Assembly (NCBI GenBank): GCA_036741355.1
Contig: DAINSK010000072.1
Coordinates: 1 to 9,876, forward strand
From: JBBRGK01 sp036741355
Lineage (GTDB): Bacteria > Chloroflexota > Dehalococcoidia > CAUJGQ01
Direction: 5' to 3'
DNA: 9,876 nucleotides
Shown: in pieces, positions 1-5,606 of the stretch
Position numbering within the stretch: the stretch's first letter is position 1
Layout: each line of letters opens with the position of its first letter
Position numbers and translations under genes: made by a program
The notes under the pieces: model-generated
Told to the model about the DNA's origin: nothing
Database searches by the model: none
The model's input: the letters and a program-made list of their open reading frames with translations, nothing else

Positions 1-25
1 ACACCTACCATTAAGACGGTTGCTT

Positions 26-55
26 CCCCTTCCCTAACGCCGGGAAGGGGCGATC
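26..55. repeat. Palindromic interspersed repeat, copy 1
   Basis: Arms CCCCTTCCC (26-34) and GGGAAGGGG (42-50) are perfect 9-bp complements around the loop TAACGCC, followed by CGATC. All 30 bases of 26-55 recur at 109-138. The hairpin would be very stable, but no T tract follows. It is probably a REP-like element of the genome; the family name is unknown to me. Confidence 0.85.
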
Positions 56-59
56 GTTG

Positions 60-86
60 GCTGCACCGATCGGGCTCGGTTGCAGC
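60..86. other. Bulged 10-bp hairpin between repeat copies
   Basis: GCTGCA (60-65) pairs with TGCAGC (81-86) and CCGA (66-69) pairs with TCGG (76-79), around the loop TCGGGC, with a single bulged T at 80. It sits between the first two palindromic repeats. No T tract follows on either side, so it could be an RNA-processing or transcript-stabilising structure, or simply part of the mosaic repeat cluster. Confidence 0.5.
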
Positions 87-94
87 ACACGGCG

Positions 95-138
95 ACCTAA
101 CCCCCATACCCCTTCCCTAACGCCGGGAAGGGGCGATC
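95..138 (+). repeat. Palindromic interspersed repeat, copy 2 with left flank
   Basis: The core at 109-138 is identical over 30 bases to 26-55. On its left it also carries ACCTAACCCCC (95-105) and a 3-base linker. This flank is absent from copy 1 but present, inverted, beside copy 3. The full unit is therefore ACCTAACCCCC, a 2-3 base linker, the arm CCCCTTCCC, a loop starting TAAC, and the arm GGGAAGGGG. I set the strand by the orientation of the ACCTAACCCCC flank. Confidence 0.85.
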
Positions 139-240
139 TAGGGGTGCCGTGTACGGGCATGACTGCAGCGTCGGATTAGGCACATCGCGATGCGCCCCTA
201 TACGTGGACGGACTACTTCACCAACTACCGACTACAAGCT

Positions 241-277
241 CCCCTTCCCTGGTTAGGGAAGGGGCCGGGGGTTAGGT
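241..277 (-). repeat. Palindromic interspersed repeat, copy 3, inverted, overlapping a stop codon
   Basis: Read on the minus strand this is ACCTAACCCCC, GG, CCCCTTCCC, loop TAACCA, GGGAAGGGG: the same unit as copy 2 in the opposite orientation, with a different loop and linker. The arms are 241-249 and 256-264. It overlaps the 3' end of the ATC-hydrolase gene: the gene's TAA (253-255) is in the hairpin loop and its last codons are repeat sequence. The hairpin might stabilise the mRNA 3' end. Confidence 0.85.
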
Positions 278-828
278 CCACGACTGCCCACTGCCCCCGA
301 CGAGGCACCGGGGTCAGGTGCCGCGTAGCTGTAACGGAAGTTGCAATACTCCGCGCCCTGCATGATGGTTTGGGTGCGCGTGAGCTTGATCTCGGGATTG
401 AAGCCGTTAACGTTGGAGAAGTCGCGGTTGCAGGAGAGGACAGCACCGATATCGCCCGCCCCCATGTCGCGGTACATCTCCGCAAACCGGCAACGCCGCA
501 CGTTGAAACCCACACGGGCGGCATCGCGCTCGACCATCTCGACTTCGAGCGCACCGCCGCCGCTGAACGCCTGCATGTTTTCTGTGAACGCCAGTAGGTC
601 GTTGCGGCCCTTGTGATCGGCGTTCTTGCGGCCTTGCTCTTCCGCGAGGTCGATGATCGTCTGCCGAGCGACGGCGTTGGCGCGATCTTCTCCGAATTCA
701 TTTTGGAACGCACGGATCAGCGGCACCAACACGCCGGCTTCTATCGCCCGGCGCTCGATCAGTGTGAGCTTCCCTGCCGCTTGCCGGATGACAGCATCGC
801 CGCTTGTGCCCGCTTCCGAATCTGTCAT
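253..828 (-). CDS. L-2-amino-thiazoline-4-carboxylic acid (ATC) hydrolase family protein
   Basis: This 191-residue cytoplasmic protein resembles the ATC hydrolase family, whose founding members open the thiazoline ring of L-ATC to N-carbamoyl-L-cysteine in a cysteine-forming pathway. The assignment rests on the conserved second half: a Cys near 113 in RRCRFAEMY, LSCNRDF at about 131-137, GFNP at 142-145, and KLTRTQTIM (148-156) followed by a CNFRY block ending near 166. The first 100 residues are mostly helical and less conserved. I chose ATG at 828 because GGGAG lies 8 bases upstream; a GTG at 864 in the same frame lacks such support. The gap to the secreted-protein gene upstream is 45 bases, so the two are probably cotranscribed. 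After the FRY block, about 25 residues follow that the family does not need; the last eight or so and the stop come from an inserted palindromic repeat. The true substrate is unproven, as the family is broad. Confidence 0.82.
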   Translation of the reverse strand: MTDSEAGTSGDAVIRQAAGKLTLIERRAIEAGVLVPLIRAFQNEFGEDRANAVARQTIIDLAEEQGRKNADHKGRNDLLAFTENMQAFSGGGALEVEMVERDAARVGFNVRRCRFAEMYRDMGAGDIGAVLSCNRDFSNVNGFNPEIKLTRTQTIMQGAEYCNFRYSYAAPDPGASSGAVGSRGPNPRPLP

Positions 829-873
829 CGACGTATCTCCCGCACAAATCTCGAATGCGCCCACGTCATTTGA

Positions 874-1863
874 TCAAACCACGCCGATCACGGCATGGTC
901 GAGCAGCACTCCGAGCGGAGCATTTGCATCTGGCACGGTAAACCATGATCCGGCAAACGAAGAAACCGTCCGACCTCCTGCCGGCGTCCGGTCCGATGCC
1001 GTGATCGCGACCGTGACCTCGCCCGGCGCGTTGCCGAGATCGACGTCGGCTTCGATGTCCTGGGTATTCGCGTAGCCGGCTTTCCACGAGCTAAAGGGAT
1101 GCGTCGCTTGATAAGCCGGGCTTAGCAGCGAATATGCAGCATCGAAGTCGCGCGTAGATAGGGCACGATAGAAGGCCGCGACGGTGATTTCGGCCGGTGT
1201 GGCCGGGCGCTCGACATCCAGCGACAGCAGCGAATAGTTCGGTCCATAGGTCGCGGTGAGCGTGCCGCCGATGAGACGGTAGCCTATCTCGGTGAGTCCG
1301 GTCGGGCAGCAGTTGCCTTCGAAGCCGAAATAGAACGGCTGCCGAGCCACGATCGTCCCACTATCTATCCGAACTCCCAATTTGTACCCCGGAACGGCGG
1401 CGACAAGCCTCGGTCGGGGTGAAGCCTGGTGGTACACGAGAAAGCCGAAACTCCCACCGGTCCCTCCTGACTGGGTCTCGATAACCGCCTCGTCGACACC
1501 GTCCCCATCAATATCGCCGTACATAACCCCGTCGCCGATCACCGCGTAGCCCGAGAAGGAGTCGACGACGCCGCTCAATGAATTGACAGCTACCGGAGGT
1601 GTCACGGCTACGGTGATGCAGATCGGTTTGTCGAGCGCCAGTAACGGAAACGGAACGCACTCGTCGTCAGTTTGCAGGTTCGGGTCAGACGTTAGCACGG
1701 ACGCCCAGTCGACTTGACGAAGGGGCGTGCCGGCGCTCTGTTGCGGCAGCGAGCGCTGCACAGGATACGAGGCAACGGTTCCCGCGTGAACTCCAACAGG
1801 CAGAATCAGCGTCACGACCATCAACAATAAGGGGAGAGCAAAACGGCGGATCAAACGAATCAT
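874..1863 (-). CDS. Secreted protein with FG-GAP-like motif and NTF2-like C-terminal domain
   Basis: I do not recognise this 329-residue protein as a named family. It begins with a signal peptide: basic residues MIRLIRR, a hydrophobic core at about 8-23, and a likely cleavage after VHA at 27. The middle part (about 85-215) contains DIDGDGVDEAVIE at 117-129, a calcium-binding-type motif common in FG-GAP/VCBS-like beta repeats, and a CC pair at 185-186 that could form a disulfide or bind metal outside the cell. The last 105 residues (about 224-328), starting ATPAEITVAAFYRAL and DAAYSLLSPAYQ, look like an NTF2-like (SnoaL/DUF4878-type) ligand-binding domain. The ATG at 1861-1863 has GGAG 9 bases upstream. 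A promoter candidate lies at 1896-1923, and the ATC-hydrolase-family gene follows 45 bases downstream. An extracytoplasmic binding or sensing role is possible; nothing in the sequence shows a catalytic activity. Confidence 0.75.
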   Translation of the reverse strand: MIRLIRRFALPLLLMVVTLILPVGVHAGTVASYPVQRSLPQQSAGTPLRQVDWASVLTSDPNLQTDDECVPFPLLALDKPICITVAVTPPVAVNSLSGVVDSFSGYAVIGDGVMYGDIDGDGVDEAVIETQSGGTGGSFGFLVYHQASPRPRLVAAVPGYKLGVRIDSGTIVARQPFYFGFEGNCCPTGLTEIGYRLIGGTLTATYGPNYSLLSLDVERPATPAEITVAAFYRALSTRDFDAAYSLLSPAYQATHPFSSWKAGYANTQDIEADVDLGNAPGEVTVAITASDRTPAGGRTVSSFAGSWFTVPDANAPLGVLLDHAVIGVV

Positions 1864-1895
1864 GTGGCGGGGCTCCGAGCCGAGACTTGAGCTTT

Positions 1896-1923
1896 ATTGT
1901 ACGCGTCGGCGCTGCCGTGTGAC
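1896..1923 (-). promoter_or_regulatory. Promoter candidate for the secreted-protein / ATC-hydrolase pair
   Basis: Read on the minus strand, GTCACA (1918-1923, four of six matches to TTGACA) is separated by 16 bases from TACAAT (1896-1901, five of six matches to TATAAT). Transcription would start near 1889, about 26 bases before the ATG at 1863, leaving room for the GGAG ribosome site. A small 5-bp stem (1924-1938), CCAGC/GCTGG, lies just upstream, between the end of queG and this promoter. It has no T tract, so termination of the queG operon here is not evident. Confidence 0.5.
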
Positions 1924-1970
1924 CCAGCGCTGTGCTGGATTGCGCCTGTGCAGCATCACAGACTCCGGGA

Positions 1971-3170
1971 CTACCGCCGAGAACTTCGCCAGGGGCCGGC
2001 CAACCACGCTATCGGGTCCCGGACTATGCCGGCGCCATCCGGCGGCTGCTCTTCGCCCTCGAGCGCCGCTTCGATTTCGGCGCGGGCGACGGCGTCCCGC
2101 TCGGCTTGCAGCGCCTCTTCCAGCAAAGAGCGGGCCACGGCGCCGCCAATGCGTCCAAGTGCCCACGCGGCATGACCGCGGACGATGGCGGACGGATCCC
2201 AACGCACTGCCACGCCAAGCGCGGGCACCGCTCGTGGATCGCCGAGGTTACCCAGCGCGATACACGCGTTCCGTGCCAACCCGGCCCTCTTTGCCCGCAT
2301 GATGGCTCGACCACGGAACCGTTCCAGGAACTGTTCCTCGGTCAACGCGAGCAGGGCGGTGAGCTCGGGCAGTGCCGCGTCGGCAGAGGCGGGCCGGAAC
2401 TCCGGCATAGTCCTCTCGCCGCCGGCGCCGACAGGACAAACATCCTGACAAAGGTCGCAACCGAACACCCAGTCGCCCATCAGCGGGCGCAGGTCTCGCG
2501 GGATCCAGCCGCGGTTTTCGATCGTTTGAAATGAGATGCAGCGCCGGTTGTCCACAACGTACGGTCCGCTGATGGCGCCGGTCGGGCAGGCGCTGATGCA
2601 GCGGGTGCAGGAGCCACAGCTCTTTTTCAGCGGCTCGTCCGGCTCAAATGCGACGGTGGTGATCAGTTCCGCCAGCAGCACCCAGGAGCCAATGCCAGGG
2701 AGCAACAGGTTAGTATTCTTTCCGAACCAGCCGATGCCCGCGCGGGCCGCATACGCGCGCTCAGCGAGCGGTCCGTAATCAACCAATCCCCGCGACCGCG
2801 CACCGTAAACTTCATCTAACCACGCCACCAGTTGTTTGAGCCGTTGTTCCAGTACGCGGTGGTAATCGCGCCCCCACGCATAGCGGGCTACGCGGCCGCG
2901 CAGGCCGTCTAGCGACTCAGCCGGCTCGTACTCCGTCTTGTATGGAGCGGCGAGCGTGATGACCGATGCCGCGCCTGCAAGACTGCGCGACGGCTCGGTG
3001 GCGCGATCGGCGCGCTCGCCGGTGAACCAGGGCAACCCGTCGTACATGCCGAGGTCGATCCGTTCGTGGAAGACGAAGCGCGCGGCACTGTCGGTTTCAG
3101 CTTCGGCGATGCCAACCGCGACGAAGCCCATGTCGAGCACCCTGCGTTTGAGCGCTTCGGCGGAGACCAT
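1971..3170 (-). CDS. queG: Epoxyqueuosine reductase QueG
   Basis: QueG carries out the last step of queuosine synthesis, reducing epoxyqueuosine in tRNA (Asp, Asn, His, Tyr anticodon loops) to queuosine with cobalamin and two [4Fe-4S] clusters. Visible hallmarks in this 399-residue protein are VDYGPLAER (D131 is the expected proton donor) followed by AGIGWFGKNT; the ferredoxin motif CGSCTRCISACPTGAI (C185, C188, C191, C195); C211 in CISFQTIE; and CDLCQDVCP (C238, C241, C245). The C-terminus (about 300-372) carries HEAT-like repeats with NACIALGNLGDPRAVPAL and HAAWALGRIGG, as in other full-length QueG proteins. The ATG at 3168-3170 overlaps the stop of the Nudix gene as TGATG. This indicates translational coupling and argues against the 45-residue upstream extension in the same frame, which is Arg-rich shadow sequence. 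It is the last gene of the three-gene operon. Confidence 0.95.
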   Translation of the reverse strand: MVSAEALKRRVLDMGFVAVGIAEAETDSAARFVFHERIDLGMYDGLPWFTGERADRATEPSRSLAGAASVITLAAPYKTEYEPAESLDGLRGRVARYAWGRDYHRVLEQRLKQLVAWLDEVYGARSRGLVDYGPLAERAYAARAGIGWFGKNTNLLLPGIGSWVLLAELITTVAFEPDEPLKKSCGSCTRCISACPTGAISGPYVVDNRRCISFQTIENRGWIPRDLRPLMGDWVFGCDLCQDVCPVGAGGERTMPEFRPASADAALPELTALLALTEEQFLERFRGRAIMRAKRAGLARNACIALGNLGDPRAVPALGVAVRWDPSAIVRGHAAWALGRIGGAVARSLLEEALQAERDAVARAEIEAALEGEEQPPDGAGIVRDPIAWLAGPWRSSRR

Positions 3171-3685
3171 CAGTTCGAGTACGGCGCTTCGGCGCCGGCG
3201 ACCGTCCGCCGCCAGGCCGCGAGGATGGCAGTGTCGTTTTCGAACGCAAGCGCCGGCAGGGCGTCCGGCTCGAAGAAGCGAACCTCCATGCACTCGTCTC
3301 CACACGCAAGCTCGCCCTCAGGCGCAGTAGCGGCATACGCCAGGAAGACGACCCGGCTGGCGCGTTCCTGAAAGACGCCGAGCAGCGGCCCAACCTGGAC
3401 CTGGACGCCAGTCTCTTCTAGTGCCTCTCGCACCGCTGCCTCGATGACGTCTTCGCCGGCATCGACGAAGCCCGCCGGAAAGCTCCACTCGCCCATCTTT
3501 GGCTCGTGGTTGCGGCGCGTGAGCAGGATCCGCCCGTCCCGTGTCGCGACGACGCCAACGGCTACTTTCGGGTCTTCGAAGTGAACGTGCTCGCACGCCG
3601 GACAGACCATGCGCGGACGGCCAAACGCCACCCGCTCTTGTAAGCGGTTTCCGCACTCGATACAGAACGTCAACGGCACAAGCAC
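3170..3685 (-). CDS. Zinc-ribbon Nudix hydrolase
   Basis: This protein is about 171 residues. An N-terminal zinc ribbon (C8, C11, C28, C31, in CIECG and CPACE) is followed by a Nudix fold with a complete Nudix box at about 72-94: GFVDAGE, seven residues, then REALEETGV, matching GX5EX7REUXEEXGU. Such enzymes hydrolyse nucleoside diphosphates linked to another group (NADH, ADP-ribose and related compounds) using Mg2+. The zinc ribbon resembles NADH pyrophosphatase, but the SQPWPFPxS signature of NudC is absent, so the substrate is open. I favour the GTG at 3683-3685, which overlaps the deacetylase stop as TAGTG; a second GTG at 3677-3679 has GGGG 9 bases upstream and is also plausible. The frame stays open up to an ATG at 3745, but the added residues are Gly/Pro-rich and would overlap the upstream gene by 60 bases. 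queG follows with a one-base overlap. Confidence 0.87.
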   Translation of the reverse strand: MLVPLTFCIECGNRLQERVAFGRPRMVCPACEHVHFEDPKVAVGVVATRDGRILLTRRNHEPKMGEWSFPAGFVDAGEDVIEAAVREALEETGVQVQVGPLLGVFQERASRVVFLAYAATAPEGELACGDECMEVRFFEPDALPALAFENDTAILAAWRRTVAGAEAPYSN

Positions 3686-4377
3686 TAGCCCCGCATCTGC
3701 ACTCGGCGGAAGGTCTCCACCAGGCGGCCTTCCTCGTTCTTCCATCGTTCCTTCACCGACTCACGGAAACCTTCGCGGTGCGCAAACTGCGTCATGTGAT
3801 GCGTCAGCGCGTCCACTTTGACGTCCGCCACTTCGCCAATTTCCACGGTGAAGTTCGGCTCGTTGGAGCCCCAGATATAGATGTCCAGCACCTTGTGCGG
3901 CTCCAGGCCGTCTGCGATCTGTTCGGGGAAATTGAGGATGTCCCGCGCTGCTGGGTAGATGGCGTCGAGCGTCACCTGTCCGGTGCAGCGGTGATCGGTG
4001 TGATTGATGAAGCTGTTGCGGATAACGATCTCGGTGCTGTGTGTGAAGACGGCGTCGGGTTTGAGGGTGCGAATATAGCGGACGACGTGTCCCAGGAACT
4101 CGCGCGTCGGCTGAAGCTCACCGTCCACTCCGTCGAGGAAGAAGCAATCGACCACGCCGAGCGCTTGCGCAGCCGCGCGCTGCTCCGTGCGGCGGAATTC
4201 GATCAGCTTCACCGGGTCCATGTCCGGATCGGCGCTGCCCTTGCTGCCGTTCGTGCAGACGAGGTAGTAGAATTCCCAGCCATCTCGCGACCAGAGGGCC
4301 GCGGTGCCACCGGCGCCGAAGTCGGGGTCGTCCGGGTGGGCGCCGACCACCAGCGCCGTTTTCCGTTCATCGCTCAT
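3685..4377 (-). CDS. PIG-L/LmbE family zinc-dependent deacetylase
   Basis: This 230-residue member of the PIG-L family consists of Zn-dependent amide hydrolases that remove acetyl groups from N-acetylglucosaminyl conjugates (GlcNAc-inositol, MshB and BshB substrates) or related sugars. The metal site is visible: AHPDD at 13-17 (H14 and D17 as ligands, D16 as the likely base) with the following GAGGT, and NHTDH at 125-129 supplying the third ligand H129. The block DAIYPAARD after it is typical of the subfamily. No signal peptide is seen, so it should be cytoplasmic. The ATG at 4375-4377 has GGAGG 8 bases upstream and a good promoter at 4404-4433, making this the first gene of the operon with the Nudix hydrolase and queG. 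The usual HPDH motif reads HTDH here. The substrate cannot be read from the sequence; a bacillithiol- or mycothiol-like pathway is only one possibility, as no partner glycosyltransferase or ligase is nearby. Confidence 0.9.
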   Translation of the reverse strand: MSDERKTALVVGAHPDDPDFGAGGTAALWSRDGWEFYYLVCTNGSKGSADPDMDPVKLIEFRRTEQRAAAQALGVVDCFFLDGVDGELQPTREFLGHVVRYIRTLKPDAVFTHSTEIVIRNSFINHTDHRCTGQVTLDAIYPAARDILNFPEQIADGLEPHKVLDIYIWGSNEPNFTVEIGEVADVKVDALTHHMTQFAHREGFRESVKERWKNEEGRLVETFRRVQMRG

Positions 4378-4403
4378 GCGATCGTCCTCCGTGCTCTACC
4401 CCG

Positions 4404-4433
4404 ATTGTACGGACCATCTCGAACCAGCCACAA
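4404..4433 (-). promoter_or_regulatory. Promoter for the deacetylase-Nudix-queG operon
   Basis: On the minus strand, TTGTGG (4428-4433) and TACAAT (4404-4409, five of six matches to the -10 consensus) are 18 bases apart. The predicted start near 4397 leaves a short leader of about 20 bases containing GGAGG. The -35 is weak, with only the TTG conserved. It is divergent from the luxE-like gene, whose promoter candidate lies within 30 bases. Confidence 0.55.
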
Positions 4434-4459
4434 TTGGCGCCGGGATGCTGGAACGGGCG

Positions 4460-4468
4460 TGCTATTCT
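4460..4468 (+). promoter_or_regulatory. Extended -10 promoter candidate for the LuxE/LuxC-type operon
   Basis: TGC followed by TATTCT (4463-4468) forms an extended -10 element. No convincing -35 is present at 16-18 bases upstream. Transcription would start near 4475, giving a leader of about 13 bases with the ribosome site GAGGA at 4478-4482. The same GTGCTAT string is in the typA promoter at 7936-7942. Confidence 0.42.
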
Positions 4469-4487
4469 GGTGCCGTAGAGGAAGCAG

Positions 4488-5606
4488 TTGACACGAAAGC
4501 CGCCCACCCCGGAAACACTGCAAGCGCAAATCCTGTCGGTCGTCCGGTCCGGGACCGATGGGCCGATGGCCGAGGCGCAGTTCAACGAACTTGCGCTGGA
4601 CGTCTTCACCTTCCAATACACTAAGAATCAGCCCTACCGCCGCTACTGCGATCTACGCGGCAAGACACCGGAGAACGTGTCCGACTGGGCCTCAGTACCA
4701 TCGGTGCCCGCGGCGGCCTTCAAAGAGGTGGCGCTGACCTGCTTCCCGCCTGAAGAAGCCGCGCTCTACTTCACGACCAGCGGCACGACTCAGGGCGAAC
4801 GCCAAGGCACGCACTACCTGTTGACTCCGGAACTGTACGACGCTTCGCTCTTGGCCCACTTCGAGGCTGCGCTGCTGCCCGACGGCCAGCGCCCGCCGAT
4901 GTACGTGCTCGCCCAGTCGCCGCTTGATCTGCCGCACTCGTCGCTTTCGCACATGTTCGGCGTTATCGAGCGGTCGTTAGGAAACGGCTGCACCTACTAC
5001 GTCGACGCCAATGGGCTCGATTTTGAAGCGCTCGATCGCGACTTGGCGCTGGCGGAGGCGGAGGGAACGCCGATCATGCTGCTCGGGACCGCGTTCGCCT
5101 TCGTCCTCTTCCTGGACTGGTGCCAGGGGCGCAAACGCCGGTTTACGCTGCCGAAGCGCAGCCGGCTGATGGACACCGGCGGATTCAAGGGCCGCTCGCG
5201 TGAAGTCTCTCGCGACGATTTGCACCGCCTCTATCGGGAGGTGTTCGGCACCACGGCACAGTACATAGTCAATGAGTATGGAATGACTGAGCTTGGCTCG
5301 CAGTTCTACGATGCGACGCTCATCGACCATCACCTTCGCCGTCGTCGCCCGGTACGCAAGCTGGCGCCGCCGTGGTGCCGCGTCGCCATCGTGGACCCCG
5401 AAACGATGGCGCTATGCCCGCCGGGCCACACAGGCATCCTGCGATTTTTTGACCTCACGAACCTGTACTCGGTGGCCGTGATTCAGACCGAAGACCTCGG
5501 TCGCGTGATCGAGGATGGTTTCGAGGTACTCGGCCGCGCCGAAGGCGCGGAGTCGCGGGGCTGCTCGATCGCGCTAGACGACCTGCTGATGGCACTGCGG
5601 CGGTGA
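4488..5606 (+). CDS. LuxE-family acyl-protein synthetase (long-chain fatty acid--protein ligase)
   Basis: This 372-residue protein matches the LuxE family in length and motifs. LuxE activates a free fatty acid with ATP to acyl-AMP, moves the acyl group to its own cysteine and passes it to the reductase LuxC. Visible adenylation-type motifs are FTTSGTTQG at 95-103, MDTGGFKG at 228-235, VNEYGMTELGSQFYD at 261-275 and QTEDLG at 333-338. The C-terminal block LGRAEGAESRGCS (348-360) contains C359, placed like the acyl-accepting cysteine near the C-terminus of luminous-bacteria LuxE. The start is TTG at 4488, supported by AGAGGA 5 bases upstream; no better in-frame start precedes the conserved region. 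The stop overlaps the start of the LuxC-like gene by four bases (GTGA), so the two are made together. No luciferase genes are nearby, so the product is probably aldehyde for lipid, alcohol or another use. Cytoplasmic. Confidence 0.88.
   Translation: MTRKPPTPETLQAQILSVVRSGTDGPMAEAQFNELALDVFTFQYTKNQPYRRYCDLRGKTPENVSDWASVPSVPAAAFKEVALTCFPPEEAALYFTTSGTTQGERQGTHYLLTPELYDASLLAHFEAALLPDGQRPPMYVLAQSPLDLPHSSLSHMFGVIERSLGNGCTYYVDANGLDFEALDRDLALAEAEGTPIMLLGTAFAFVLFLDWCQGRKRRFTLPKRSRLMDTGGFKGRSREVSRDDLHRLYREVFGTTAQYIVNEYGMTELGSQFYDATLIDHHLRRRRPVRKLAPPWCRVAIVDPETMALCPPGHTGILRFFDLTNLYSVAVIQTEDLGRVIEDGFEVLGRAEGAESRGCSIALDDLLMALRR

Larger units (their letters stand above)
1..252. other. Non-coding intergenic region rich in inverted repeats
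   Basis: I see no credible gene here; the open frames are short and cross the palindromes. The stretch lies downstream of the minus-strand ATC-hydrolase gene. It holds two copies of a GC-rich palindrome (26-50 and 109-133), a bulged hairpin at 60-86, and a weaker long-range inverted pair (TAGGGGTGC at 139-147 against GCGCCCCTA at 192-200, with one G-U pair if transcribed). CATCGCGATG at 183-192 is a perfect palindrome. None of these is followed by a run of T, so they are not classical intrinsic terminators. The layout resembles the clusters of interspersed palindromic elements (REP/BIME-like) that build up between genes. Confidence 0.7.

Noticed and set aside
26..138. Two identical 30-base repeats separated by 53 bases, like a minimal CRISPR
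   Set aside because: Only two direct copies; the third is inverted with altered loop and flank. The unit is a near-complete palindrome and no cas genes are nearby. It fits interspersed palindromic repeats better.
253..864. GTG start at 864 for the ATC-hydrolase gene
   Set aside because: The ATG at 828 has a clear GGGAG ribosome site at good spacing and the extra 12 residues show no family similarity.
1924..1938. Terminator after queG
   Set aside because: The stem has only 5 bp and no T tract follows on the minus strand; it overlaps the edge of the next promoter.
3171..3305. 45-residue N-terminal extension of QueG in the same frame
   Set aside because: It lies inside the Nudix gene, is Arg/Gly/Ala-rich, and the ATG at 3170 matches the normal QueG start and the TGATG coupling.
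3541..4491. 316-codon plus-strand open frame opposite the deacetylase and Nudix genes
   Set aside because: It is antisense to two genes with intact family motifs, shows no recognisable domain and crosses the divergent promoter region.
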